Assembly: GCA_037043455.1 (NCBI GenBank)
Contig: JAWPHD010005119.1
Location: 106,355 to 170,354, forward strand
Length of the DNA: 64,000 nucleotides
Direction of reading: 5' to 3'
Source: Cyrtodaria siliqua
Lineage: Eukaryota; Mollusca; Bivalvia; Adapedonta; Hiatellidae
In this document: in pieces, positions 34,900 to 46,859 of the stretch
How the letters are laid out: each line of letters begins with the position of its first letter
How positions within the stretch are numbered: position 1 is the first letter of the stretch
Notes under the pieces: model-generated
What the model saw: only the letters and a program-made list of their open reading frames with translations
What the model was told of the DNA's origin: nothing
Databases searched by the model: none
Made by a program: the position numbers and the translations under genes

Positions 34900-35149
34900 T
34901 TTGGTAAGCAAGTGTCCCATAATTCAACTGTCCCCTATCGCTTGCCTAAATGACATTGAATGACACTGACCGACATCCTCTTTTTACTATTTTTTTATAA
35001 AAACATAATAAAACATTAATAAATGAAAACACACCTAAGGCATTTCATTTTAGAAAGTGTATTAAAATATCAATGAATTGAAAGAATCCTTTTTTCTTTG
35101 CAATGCCAGACAGTCTGTCCTGTAGCCAAGAGGCAAATCAAGTCACATC

Positions 35150-35335
35150 TTGAGCAGATCACATGACCAGAGGAGCCAATCAGACACAGTTTATCCCTAT
35201 CACATGACCAGAAGAGCCAATCAGACACAGCGTACCATGATCACATGTCCAGAAGAGCCAATCAGACACAGTGTACCATAATCACATGACCAGAAGAGCC
35301 AATCAGACATGGTGTACCATGATCACATCATAAAG
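35150..35335. repeat. 41-bp tandem repeat (agccaatcagacacag), about 4.5 copies
   Basis: Unit 'cacatgaccagaagagccaatcagacacag' plus 'cgtaccatgat'. Each copy contains a CCAAT pentamer. Confidence 0.92.
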
Positions 35336-35344
35336 AAAGACAAT

Positions 35345-35645
35345 CTCATTAAGAAGTGTATTAAGTCATCAACAGCATATGATCATGTGCTTTTTTACAA
35401 AGACCTAGAGGCAAATTTAAGAAGTGTATTTAATTATTTACAAAAATAATTTGACATATCATGACATGATTTATTAATATTCTAAAACTGATTCTATAAT
35501 ACCTCAGGCAAATTAAGAAGTGTATTTAGATATAAAAATAAAATAAATAATATATTAACAGGCATACTTTGACATGATTAATATTATAAGATTGATTCTA
35601 TAATACCTGAGGCAAATTTACGAAGTGTATTTAGGCCAGAGTTTT
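35345..35645. repeat. About 115-bp tandem repeat, about 3 copies
   Basis: 'gaggcaaatttaagaagtgtattta' and 'tttgacatgattaatatt..aga.tgattctataatacct' recur. A piece of this unit also appears inside the 303-bp duplication at 36802-37407. Confidence 0.75.
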
Positions 35646-36020
35646 TTAATTTATTCGGTTCTCAAACCCTCCGACCCTAAGTTTTGCACATAAAAAAAAA
35701 AAAAAAAAATGTTTAAAAAAAAAAAAAAATATTAATTATTTGGTCACCCATTTCAAACAACAAAATTATCATGTTTAAAAATTAAAGTAAAATCAGAAGA
35801 TCATGTTATATAAATTTGTTCAGGTCCATTTTATGTTTTACAATGTGACTAACACCATTACAAGATACACACTTATAAAGGTTCAGATATTTTTGATTTT
35901 TTCCCCCTCCTCCTGCGGAACTTTTCCCGAAAAATTATGAGAACCAAAAAAATAAACAAGATCGCCAAGATCGCCCTATTTCTATCACCTGAGAACTGGT
36001 CCATTATCAAACTTCCACAG

Positions 36021-36081
36021 ATTGTATATGGCCATAAGATTTCGAAAGTTCAACTTTCGAAATCTTATGGTCATATACAAT
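36021..36081. repeat. Near-perfect 61-bp hairpin
   Basis: Arms 36021-36050 and 36052-36081 (centre 'aaagtt-c-aacttt') pair at 29 of 30 positions. The related element at 40890 lacks the left arm. Confidence 0.95.
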
Positions 36082-36801
36082 ATGTGCAAGTTTGGTTACG
36101 ATTGTTCAAGAAATGTGGCCTCTGTTGTGTTAACAACATTGATATAAAGACACTGACAAAGTTTGGTAAAGATCAAATACAAAATGAAGGTGCTAGAGTG
36201 TAACCCCTGGGGCATGGCCAAATGTGACCCCAGGGCTGCATGTAATATATGAGAGCTGTATGCCTTGTGGTTTCAGAGAAGACGATTTTTTAAGTTTTTC
36301 CCTATACAAGTCTATGTAAAACATGTGACCCCTGGGGCAGGGCCAAATGTAACCCCAGGTCACCATTTGAATAAACTTGGTAAAGGACCATAAGCTCATA
36401 GTAAATGCAAAATATTAAACCCCTGGCTCTTGCAGTTCCAGAGAAGAAGATTAATTTTTTAAGTTTTTCCCTATACGAGTGGGGTGGGGCTAAGTTTTTC
36501 CCTATACAAGTGGGGCGGGGCCATTTTTTTTTCCTATATTAGTCTATGTAAAACTCTGACCTCCGGGGCGGGGCCTAATTAGACCCTAAGGTCACCATAT
36601 GAACAATCTTTGTAGAGGACCATAAGCTGATGCTACATGTAATACATGAAAGCTCTGTGCCTTGTGGTTTCAGAAAAGAAGGTTTTTTAAAGTTTTTCCC
36701 TATATGTCTATGAAAAACATGCAAAATCTCAATATACAAACTTTGGACCCCCGGGGCAAGGTCATTTTTGAACCCGGGAACTTCATTTGAACAAACTTGA
36801 T

Positions 36802-37407
36802 AGTCTAGGCATTGGTGATCATTTAAAAAAAAAAAACTGTTGAAATCTGTCTAGCGGTTCTTAAGAAGATTTTTAAGGTTTTGACCATATATGGTAATGG
36901 CGGCCATCTTGGATGTCGCGCTGACCTAATTTTAACAACATCTAAAAAACATTTATCTACGGATCATCCACGTGAAGTCTGGTCAAAATTGGCCAAGCAG
37001 TTTCGGCTCAGGGGATCTAAAAACTCTGGCCTTAGATATCAAAAATATAAACTGGCACACTTTGACATGATTAATCTGTTTATTGTCCTTATTTCTTAGT
37101 TAGCAGTCTAGGCATTGGTGATCATTTAAAAAAAAAAAACTGTTGAAATCTGTCTAGCGGTTCTTAAGAAGATTTTTAAGGTTTTGACCATATATGGTAA
37201 TGGCGGCCATCTTGGATGTCGCGCTGACCTAATTTTAACAACATCTAAAAAACATTTATCTACGGATCATCCACGTGAAGTCTGGTCAAAATTGGCCAAG
37301 CAGTTTCGGCTCAGGGGATCTAAAAACTCTGGCCTTAGATATCAAAAATATAAACTGGCATACTTTGACATGATTAATCTGTTTATTGTCCTTATTTCTT
37401 AGTTAGC
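36802..37407. repeat. 303-bp tandem duplication, almost identical
   Basis: Copies start at 'agtctaggcattgg' at 36802 and 37105. The only difference I find is cacactttg versus catactttg. Each includes a 72-codon ORF by chance. Confidence 0.95.
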
Positions 37408-37464
37408 AGATCGGCCACTTAAAGTGTTTCAGCTGCCCCCAATACGACAACAAAAGGAACTATA

Positions 37465-39328
37465 ACAATAGGCCCAAGAGGGCCTGCAGACGCTCTACTT
37501 GTATGATGTGATTCAAAAACATAAACATGATCCAGGCCAACCCAAGAAACATGTTTCCTATATATAACTCTATGTAAACTTTGGGTTATCGTGGTGGCCA
37601 TTTTGAATATTTGACGACAACGAAAAATGCAAACTTGATAGAGGCCAACAACAGGAACATGCATATGATATTTAACTAGAATGGAATAAGTGGTAATATG
37701 TCGTTTGATAAATGTCCTTAAATTTGACCTAAGTTTAGCCATGGTGGCCATCATAGATGACATGACTGGAGGCCCAAATCTGAGGAGGATTAACCCAAAG
37801 ATCATTGTGATTAAGTTTCATCAAAATCCTTCAAGAAGTTTCAGAGAAGATGTCATTTTTAACATTTTCCTATATAACTCGATGAAAACTTTGGGTCGCT
37901 GTGGCGACCATTTTGATTATTCGACGATAACGAAAAAACACAAGCTTGATAGAGGCTAACCCAAGGAACATGTTTATGATATTTCACAAGAATGCAATAA
38001 GTGGTTTCGTCGGAGATGTTGTTTGAAATTTCCTTAAATTTGACCTTATTTTAGACATGGCGACCATCTTGGATACTGGTGGCCGCAAAAAACCCAAATC
38101 TGAGAGTGACTATCCCAAATATCATGGTGATTAAGTTTCATCAAAATCCTTCAAGAGGTTTCAGAGAAGATGTCATTTTTAACCTTTTAAAAATGACATC
38201 TCTGAAACCTCTTGAAGGATTATTAAACTTTGGGTCGCCGTGGTGGCCATTTTGATTATTAGACGAAAACGAAAAGTACAAACTTGATAGAGGCCAAACC
38301 AAGGAACATGTATATGATATTTCACAAGAATGGAATCAGTGGTTTTTGGAGATGTCGTCTGAAATTTTCTTAAATTTAACCTAGTTTTAGCCATGGCGGC
38401 CATCTTGGATGACTGGCAGCCGCAAAAAACACAAATCTGAGAGGGACTATCCCAAAGATCATTGTGATTTATGTTTCATCAAAATCCTTCAAGCGGTTTC
38501 AGAGAACATGGTGGCCGCGAAAAAACACAAATCTGAGAGGGACTATCCCAAATATCATTCTGCTTAAGTTTCATCAAAGTCTTTCTGACGGTTTCAGAGA
38601 AGTTGTAATTTTTAACCTTATCCTATATAACTCTATGTAAACTTTGGGTCGCCGTGGCGGCCATTTTGATTATTTGACGATAACGAAAAACACAAACTTG
38701 ATAGAGGCTAACCCAAGGAACATGTATATGATATTTCAGTAGAATGGAATCAGTGGTTTCGGAGATGTCGTTAGAAATTTACTTAAATTTGATCTAGTTT
38801 TAGCCATGGCGGCCATCTTGGATGACTGGCGGCCGCGAAAAACATAAATCTGAGAGGGACTTTCCCAAATATCATTGTGCTTAAGTTTCATCAAAATCTT
38901 TCATGCGGTTTCAGAGAAGATGTAATTTTTAACCTTTTCCTATATAACTCTATGTAAACTTTGGGTCGCCATGGCGGCCATTTTTATTATTAGACGACAA
39001 CGAAAAACACAAACTTGATAGAGGCCAACCCAAGGAACATGTATATGATATTTCAGCAGAATGGAATAAGTGGTTGTTGAATATGAGATGTTGTTTGAAA
39101 TTTCCTTAAATTTGACCTAGTTTTAGCCATGGCGGCCATCTTGGATGACTGGCGGCTGCGGCCAAATCTGAGAGGGGCCCTTCCAAGTAACATTATGATG
39201 AAGTTTCATCAAAATCCTTCAAGCGGTTTCAGAGGAGATGTCGATTTTATAAAATTGCTAACAGACGGACAGACAGACTGACAACATGTCATCGCATAAG
39301 CCCTCTTGGCCAAAGAGTAGAGCTAACA
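37465..39328 (+). mobile_element. Array element P3 (about 330-bp units) with terminal hairpin
   Basis: 5' hairpin AGGCCC-AAGA-GGGCCT at 37470-37485 followed by 'gctctact'. About five and a half units follow ('actttgggtcgccgtggcggccatttt', 'aacttgatagaggc', 'ttagccatggcggccatcttgg'), then 'acagacggacagacagac' and 'ccctcttggccaaagagtagagcta'. No transposase; non-autonomous. Confidence 0.8.
38145..38221. repeat. Second inverted-duplication hairpin, inside P3
   Basis: Arms 38145-38181 and 38188-38221 pair except for a 3-nt gap, loop 'accttt'. The sister units have 'cctatataactctatgt' where this unit has the inverted arm. Confidence 0.9.
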
Positions 39329-39364
39329 ATCAACTGCCTACCGTAACAACTTTCCATGTAACTT

Positions 39365-39595
39365 AAAAACAAAGGCCGATGTTGCGTTGTAAACCTTTTC
39401 GCCTCTCACCACTGCGGGTTCGAATCCCACTGGGAGCTCGACTTGTGAAGAAGTGCCGATTCTTGCGGATGGCGGGAGATGTACAGTACAGGTTCTACAC
39501 AGGAAAAGTGGGTGGTCTGCTTCCACCGTAAAAAAAATCGACCATAGTATATAACCTTACATGTGTTGAAAATGATGTAAAACACCATACAAAAA
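39365..39595 (-). mobile_element. SINE family S2, copy 4, with intact B-box
   Basis: 'ccactgcgggttcgaatcccactgggagctcg' holds the tRNA-like B-box on the + strand; the element otherwise matches S2 copies ('gtgggtggtctgcttccacc', 'gatgtaaaacaccat'). Confidence 0.7.
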
Positions 39596-39599
39596 AAAC

Positions 39600-40335
39600 C
39601 AAAGGATAACATAAATAGAAGCACGCATTTTCAAACATGACAATTTTTCAACATATGATGTTTCGCTTTAAAAAAGAAAAGTCTAAGTTCAAATGTCACA
39701 CACTGTACAAACTATCTCATTAAAATCAAATCCTAATTACGCTTTGATACTCTCGGCTTCTAGGCGTAGAGTATTAATTGTAGCATGATAAAAAAAAAAC
39801 AACGCCGCATCTCTAATTAACAAGCCCACTTATTTCCAACTTTGTTTCAATTTTAGAATATAACATAGTAATTTATAACCGATGCCAAGGAGAGTACTCC
39901 CAACCCACACCCACAACTCGCCCGAGTAATTAAAGGTACACACACCAATCTTTGAAGTATTTATCCATCCTTAATCCAGTATTATTTTTAACTGTAAACC
40001 TGTTTGAATATTATTAAACGAAAGGTAATAAAACTTGTTTTTGTTTTATATTTCTTTTGTTATACCATGCATTCAAACAAATGATGCAAAAACAATTTTC
40101 TTTGAACTATTAGCCCTTCACCCGCTAAGCACGATTATAATAGCCTGCGATTAACTCACCAAAACACCCCTTTGGCACATAAATGAAATGGTCTTAATTC
40201 AAAGAAAGAACAGTCCATTATATATATGTAGGGAATAAATAATTACATAGATTTGTAACTATACAAGTCATGTAGAAAGGCTGTGAGTTATATGACCTTA
40301 TCTTTGTTCAGTTTTCATGCAGACTACCCTGAGGC
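39600..40335. other. AT-rich sequence with decayed M1-like MITE
   Basis: 39930-39960 ('ttaaaggtacacacaccaatct') resembles an M1 left end; 'cccgctaagcacgattataatagcct' at 40125-40150 also occurs at 31530-31557. No gene seen. Confidence 0.4.
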
Positions 40336-40562
40336 CTTCCTTAACAAATTATTGGTTGGCTAGCATGGCTATGCTCCGACCCAAAAAGCTTTAGGTGGGT
40401 AGGTAGGTAGGTGGGTGAATTTTTTCCCCCAAAGACAGTTAAAAACATGAGAAATTCAAGGAAAGTAATTCTTAAAATAGCAAAAAAAAATAATTGATTT
40501 TTTTTTTAGGTAGGGCTCCTTTTAATGAGTAGGTCAGAGCACAGCAAACCAACAATTTTTTA
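40336..40562. mobile_element. TIR element M5, short form, with TAGG repeat
   Basis: Ends 'ggccttccttaacaaattattggttgg' and its near-complement 'caaaccaacaattttttatgga'; subterminal 'gctccgaccc' / 'gtcagagcac'; internal 'ggtaggtaggtaggtgggt'. Confidence 0.7.
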
Positions 40563-40889
40563 TGGATGGTCTGACCCAAATCAAATTTATCGATTAATTT
40601 ACAATCAGGATGACATTGGCACTTTTATGATAGACTCATTTGCATTACCATACACACTTAGTGATATAATTACCTGTTGGTGCCAGATGACAACCATGAC
40701 CATATAAAGTTAGTAAGATCTTTAATCATCTATCAAAAAGACAAACTCTGCTTTTTTCAAGAAAATTGGGAAAAGGTCTAGGACTGCTGATTTCGAGGAA
40801 AAAAAAGGGCTTTTCCTAGGTGTCCCAAGGGCTGAAAAATGGACCTGTTCCCAATGCAAAATAGTGTCTTTTTTTCCCCAATTATTGAA

Positions 40890-42010
40890 AAACAAGAGGG
40901 CCAAGATGGCCCTATATCGATCACCTGAGTAATGGTCCATTATCGAACTTCTTCAAAATCTTATGATCATATACAATCTGTGCAAGTTTGGTTAAGAAAT
41001 GTGGCCTCTGTTGTTTACGAACATTGATATAAAGACACTGACAAAGTTTGGTAAAGATCAAAGACAAAATGAAGGTGCTAGAGTGTAACCTCTGGGGCAT
41101 GGCCAAATGTGACCCCAGGTTACATGTAATATATGCGAGCTGTGTGCCTTGTGGTTTCAGAGAAGAAGATTTTTCAAGTTTTTCCCTATAAAAGCCTATG
41201 TAAAACATTTGACTCCTGGGGCAGAGCCAAATGTGTCCCCAGGGTCACCATTTTAATAAATTTGGTAAAGGACAATAAACTCATAGTAAATGCAAAATAT
41301 TAAACCTCTGACTCTTGCAGTTTCAGGGCAGAACATTTTTAAATTTTCCCCTATAGAAGTCTCTGTAAAACTGTGACCCCCGGGGCGGGGCCAAATATGA
41401 CCCCAGGGTCAACATTTGAACAAACTTGGTAAAGGACCATAATCTTATAGTAAATGCAAAAATTAAACCTCTGGCTCTTGTAGTTTCAGAGAAGAAGATT
41501 TTTTTCCCCCTCTATATAAGTCTATGTAAAACTTAGAACCCAGGGGCGGGGACAAATTTGACCCCAGGGTCACCATTTGAACAAACTTAGTAGAGGACCA
41601 TAAGCAGATGCTACATGTAGTACATGAGAGCTCTATGCCTCGTGGTTTCAGAGAAGAAGATTTTTTAAAGTTTTCTCTATATGTCTAGATTATGAAAAAC
41701 ATGCAAAATCTCAATATACAAACTTTGGACCCCCGGGGCAAGGTTATTTTTGACCCCAGGGACTTCATTTGAACAAACTTGATAGTCTAGGCGTTGGTGG
41801 TCATTTTAAAAGAAAAACTGTTGAAATATGTCCAGCGATTCTGGAGAAGATTTTTTAAGGTTTCGACCATATATGGTAATGGTGGCCACCTTGGATGTCG
41901 CGCTGACGTCATTTTAACAAATCTAAAAAGCAATCATCTAAGGATCATCCATGTGAAGTTTGGTCAAAATTAGCCGAGCGGTTTCTGAGGAGAAGTTGTT
42001 TGAAGAAAAT
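40890..42010 (+). mobile_element. Array element P2 copy 2
   Basis: Perfect 5' hairpin AGGGCCA-AGA-TGGCCCT at 40897-40913, then 'tcacctgag'. Five to six 'accccagggtcacc' units follow, then a single copy of the block that is duplicated in copy 1 ('ccatatatggtaatggtggcc'). Confidence 0.78.
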
Positions 42011-42444
42011 CACAATCTCATTTTTTTTAGGTATACATAATAAATGCCTTATGTTACATGCTAATCAATATCAGTGGTATGTTACTGATGTATCTGATGT
42101 AATAGTTTTCCTAATAATACGTTTTAGGCTTTTACCTCGCCATAACTTACAAAATGTAGATGAAAACAATTCTCAATTGGCCATTTTATCGATGTAAAAA
42201 TTCCCAATTTGGATGTTTTTATGATAGAAATTACAAGGGTCATTTTCCCCAAAACACCTGGAAAGAGAAGTGCGAATACTATCCAAATTGGGAAAAAATA
42301 GCGTGATTTTCGCTGTTTAGGGGAATGTTTCATTAGATGTATATTTATGTATAATATCAATCAGGCTGAATTTATTTATTTTAACATACAAACTATGTAA
42401 GGTATGTCACTTTTATTTTTAAAAAAATGATTGAGGATTTTTTT

Positions 42445-44062
42445 GCAACAAGGCCATCCTTAAAAAATTGTTGGTTTGCAGACCGACTCATACAAATGGC
42501 AGCGACTATTTTTTTTGTGTATTTCATGGCGCCGATTTTTTCACTTGATCTTTTCCGGTAGATTCTTTCATATAAACGTGACTGGTTCCCCCTCGATGTT
42601 GCATAATGCGCCAGTCGAAGTGGGAAAAACCGATACCCAGCCTGTCAAGCAGTGTATTAGCCAGCCAACCGTGCAGCCGTCATTTGCACGACCGTTTTTG
42701 AAAAATCGCGGCCAATATTTGGGGGAATGGGTGTTTTTTATTGTTTTTTTTGCTCAACAACACTTCCAAACTCTTACTTTCTCAATATTGTTATGTTTTG
42801 TATACATTTAAAGAAGAAATATGATCTAAAATGTATTTTTTTACCTTTATCTGTAAAAATAAATTACCCCAGAGACACCCACTTGTCGCGAATTGGCACG
42901 TAGTACGTGTTTGCAACTTATTTTGCACACCCTGTTTGCATATTTGCACACCCAGTTCTTGAATTTCTGCCTAATACACTGCTGTCAAGGTACATGTAAT
43001 TACACTCGCATCCAACACGGCATAATTGGAATAAACAGTCGTAAAAGTTCACAGTTTTTAGGATGACTGGCAATAATTACTCTTGATTGATCATAAAAGC
43101 AGATTAGTTATATAACAGCTGACTGATTAGGTAATTGATTGATTGAATAAGTGACCGCATAAAACAGTATATAGCGGCGATCTAATTGACGAAGTCTATC
43201 CAATATTGATCAATATGAAAATGATCGGCGAGTGTTGATTAAAGATTGGAAAGTAATTATGAAATTATTTTTAGACGGAACTTGATAGTCATAGATAATT
43301 TGGTAAACAGTAGGATTATCGAGGGAGCAGTTAGTATAATAACAAAGGATGAAACTCTTGTCAAAATGGCTCGAGTTAAAAACTTTGTCAATCTCAGGAT
43401 CAAGTTGTTATGCCTGATTTAACCCATGTATGTAGTGTTTATTACATAATACACACGCGTCTGTTAAATAGGTTGATGTTTTTCCTGGCCAGTTAAGGCG
43501 TTGATATTGTAGTAAAAGAGTTCATATTCGCAACATATAGATAGATACTTTTTTCAAATTTCCAATAGGCTATAAAGCCTGTGATTATAGCCTGTGAGGA
43601 TACAAATTTATACAAAGTATAACATATACAAAGAATAACATGGTAGCAGATATATGTATGTTACATCAGTACTAGGCTTAGAAACTGTGTAGCCTACATT
43701 TTTCTGAACAATTTCCCTGTTGTTGGCGGGATATCAGCTTTAAGTAACACCCTGTCTTTTTGGAAGGCACTTTTAGAGAATATAATTATATATTTAGTAT
43801 TGACAATATTAAAAATGTTTAAAAAAGTCATTAGTTGTCTTTTATACAAACATCTTCATGGTGTTGTTTAATGTTGCATTGTGTATAAACTTAGTTTTAG
43901 TGCCTTGGAGGGTAAGGATTTAAACTGTTTTATGTTTTTGACATATAAATGGTAATCAACCATACAGCAACAACAAAAAATTAAATTCACCTACCTACCT
44001 ACCCACCTCAAAAATTCAGGGTCTGAGCACTGCAAACCAAAAAAAAATTAAGGATGGCCCAA
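42445..44062. mobile_element. TIR element M5, long form (1.6 kb)
   Basis: Left 'aaggccatccttaaaaaattgttggtttgca', right 'tgcaaaccaaaaaaaaattaaggatggcc'; right subterminal 'cacctacctacctacccacc'. The interior has no recognisable transposase; 42570-42720 is GC-richer ('cgatacccagcctgtcaag') but not coding as far as I can see. Confidence 0.55.
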
Positions 44063-44135
44063 AATTGGGGGAAAATGGAAGAGGCCGAATTTCGGCCCCA
44101 CTTAAATAGGTTAAAAAAGCCCTGAAACTTATACC
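44063..44135 (-). mobile_element. CAGGGCT-type MITE end
   Basis: 'gaggccgaatttcggcccc' and 'aaaaaagccctga' match the right terminus of the MITE at 27509-27868. Interior and other end missing. Confidence 0.6.
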
Positions 44136-44870
44136 GGTATGTAAAATGTCCCCCCTGAAATTTATACCGGTATGTAAAATGTCCAAGGCAATTTTAAAAA
44201 CAGAGAAAAAATAAACAATTAATGACAAGTCTATATAACACTTGTAAGTTATGTTTTATAACAGAACTCTTGATTTAAAAGTGAGATGTGTGAATGGTTG
44301 TAAATATGTTTAATATCACATGACTCTTAATGAGAGATGTGAACTCTGGTTATTATGTTGGAACACACAACTCTTAAGTGAGATGTGTATCTAGATTATG
44401 TTTTTTGAATTTTAATTAGTTTTTAAGTCACATCACAAGGATTATGTATGAATTGGTGAAGTCATACTGGCAAGTAATTAAAGTATTCTAAACCCATAGA
44501 TTTTAGGTATTGTACTCACTTGTTCAGTTTACAGCTCTCTGACTAAGGATTTATGATGAAGTCTTGAGTCGCATTGTATGACGACATAGAAACAGTGGCA
44601 CCATTACTGATTGTGTATGCGGACCAGTGGGTTTATTTAAAAGTGGGAGAAGTGTAGTAATTCTACAATTGGTGGAGTGTAACCTTCTTCTGGAGATTCC
44701 CCCATTACGTCTAGGCATACGCAGAAGTTGTTGTCGTGAAGTGTGACTTCCCAATTCATCAGTTCAAGCTCGCAAACCGAACCAATGAAGTCACCTGTAA
44801 ACCTACTTGTCAAAGTCTAAAGGCCTCCGTTCCGGACGCCCAATACTTGGTGAGTACATTACAGTGATTT
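44136..44870. other. No supported gene; possible minus-strand exon
   Basis: A 68-codon minus-strand ORF (44551-44754) lies before a donor-like acaa|gtgagt at 44525, but I recognise no protein in it. A 26-bp duplication 'ttataccggtatgtaaaatgtcc' occurs at 44130-44185. Confidence 0.3.
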
Positions 44871-44877
44871 TACTGCA

Positions 44878-45160
44878 CTGGGACCCCTCGCTTACAGGGC
44901 GAGTGCCCTACCAACTGAGCTAATCTAGCCACCGGCTATCAATATCAACACACTCCTCCCCCTTTTAACTTTTTAAGAGCTAGTCCAGCTCTTCTGGTCT
45001 CCCAGACCCCCGGTGCTGCTATCCCGCATTCACCGAATTATACTCGTCGTTAGTTAAGAAAACCATGGGGAAAAAGTGTGGCCGGTTCACGACTCGAACC
45101 CGGGACCACTAGCTTACAGGGAGAGTGCTCTACCAACTGGCAACTGGGCCACCATGTACG
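44878..45160 (-). mobile_element. Two tRNA-like SINE heads in tandem
   Basis: Minus strand: 44880-44935 has an A-box-like TTAGCTCAGTTGG and a stem with 'gccctgtaagcg'. 45085-45150 has 'ggtagagcactctccctgtaagc' and B box 'cccgggttcgag'. Both lack intact acceptor stems, so they are SINE parts, not tRNA genes. Confidence 0.6.
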
Positions 45161-46850
45161 GAATATCACCACACTGCAAACTGGATTGTCATGCATTGTC
45201 ATGCTTTTACTTTCATTCTTTACTTATTATTCTCAGATTACATGATATAGTCTTAGCACAGACCTAATAATAATTTAGTGCCAGAGCTTACACAGTCGCT
45301 GGGACTGAGGGAGGAAGAACCAATTTTAAAGAGCGCCATATAGGTTTACTTAAGGATTCAACTTTCACTAATTTTGCAGAAATATTTCAAAGCAAAGAGG
45401 TTGTACGTACCATTATCACAATATGATGTACCATTATGCACACAAGGTTTCTGTGATCAACAATAAAAAGTCTGCAATCTCGCGAAAAAACATCGACAGG
45501 TATTTAAATATTCACACCTGTGCGCTTTCTTTGTCGTTCGAAGCAATGTAGTTATCTCCCTTAGATATTTCCGGTGAAAGAAACCAATCAAAAATGTTAT
45601 ACAGGTTTTCGGCTCAGCATGCAGCGCAAAGTGAAACGAAACTGAAGTACCAGCTGAGTGGCGCGATAATCGCAACAATACAGGTGTAACACACCCATTG
45701 ATTGTTGCATTGAGTTGTGTGTGAATTAAAATTTAAATGCCATGTTGTCATTCATATCTGGGCCCAAATTAAAAATGAATAACTTACATTCTCATCACAA
45801 ATGACACATATGCTGCCAAAAAATCCACAGAAAAATTGGGGTCATGTATCTTCTAAGAAAGAACTTGTCTCATGAATGAATGGTCCCTTTAAAAACATAA
45901 ACACTGAGATGCCATAATATTGTATTCATACACTCATTTCCATATAAGCAAAATAAATTAAAAACTCACAATTTTAACATGGCAATGCTTGAAAAATGTA
46001 ACAAATAGATCAACAATGTGATATAAACCAAAAATAGCACTTTAAATTAGTGAAAATGCCTTTTTTTACAAAAAGAAATCAGAATTATTTATTGACGCCA
46101 TTATGCGATACCCCAGGCCGACACTTCCTGTGTTGCAATGGGTGTGCTACACCTACAGGGTATACAAAGTCTGTGGTTAAACTGTGGCTTTTGTAACTTT
46201 ATTTATTTAGTAGATGAACCACTGGATCTCCTTACACATAGATTAAAAGATGGATGCCGGGTAAATGAATAAATAAATATATATTTATTAATTGGGCATC
46301 CCATTCTCTCGTCGTGTCTCTTATAAAATAAATAATGTATTGGCTAAACACCTTGGTCACAATTTTTATATATTTAGTAATAACCGAAGAGAGAGAGAGA
46401 GAGATAGAGAGAAAAAGAAGAGAAAAAACATGTTAACAGACTGTAACAGTAAAACCCAAATTATTGATTTTTTTCATGAACAATCAGTTAAAGCAGTGTT
46501 GTTGATGTTTTAGATGTTTTTATAGCCGTTATTTGGTCATATTCCCAATGCCAAAATACAAAGTATGCGTTTTCCCCCAGCCATGGGAAAAAAATCCCAA
46601 TTGACAGGAAATGAAAAAAAAAAAAAAGGACCGTAGAATTGTGTAGGCAAATGGGTGAAATCATACTTTGAAAACGACCATCCTTGCGCCGTGGACGATG
46701 AAATGATAGTCTGTCTAATCAGGGAGTAAGTATACATATTCCTGGTCTAATGTAAAATGTATTACTTATTATTACTTATTTTAATGTGTAACTTTATATG
46801 TTTGCTCATAAATAGCGTATGATTTGATTATGCAGGTTTAATAGTCTAAC
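45161..46850. other. Low-repeat stretch, no gene proven
   Basis: Holds TCTCGCGA (45478-45485), a purine-rich (GA)n at 46388-46410, and CAGGG-type MITE debris at 46560-46690 ('cccagccatgggaaaaaaatccc'). Confidence 0.35.
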
Positions 46851-46859
46851 ACTTACTCC

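Larger units (their letters stand above)
35925..37425 (+). mobile_element. Array element P2 copy 1 (160-bp units, gaccccaggg type)
   Basis: Begins 'aacaagatcgccaagatcgccctatttctatcacctgag' (decayed 5' hairpin). About four 150-160 bp units ('ggggccaaatgtgaccccagg', 'ggtttcagagaagaag', 'tttttccctatacaagtct') follow, then a distinct unit with 'ggcggccatcttggatgtcgcgctgac' that is tandemly duplicated. It is homologous to 40890-42010. Confidence 0.75.

Noticed and set aside
36881..37402. Two near-identical 72-codon ORFs as a tandem gene pair
   Set aside because: They are within the 303-bp duplication of an array element; the sister copy at 41880 does not keep the frame.
39410..39440. tRNA gene (gggttcgaatccc)
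   Set aside because: Only a B-box within a SINE head; no cloverleaf, no acceptor stem, body of S2 attached.
45085..45150. tRNA gene on the minus strand
   Set aside because: A and B boxes are present, but the acceptor stem and anticodon stem do not pair properly and a related truncated head lies next to it.
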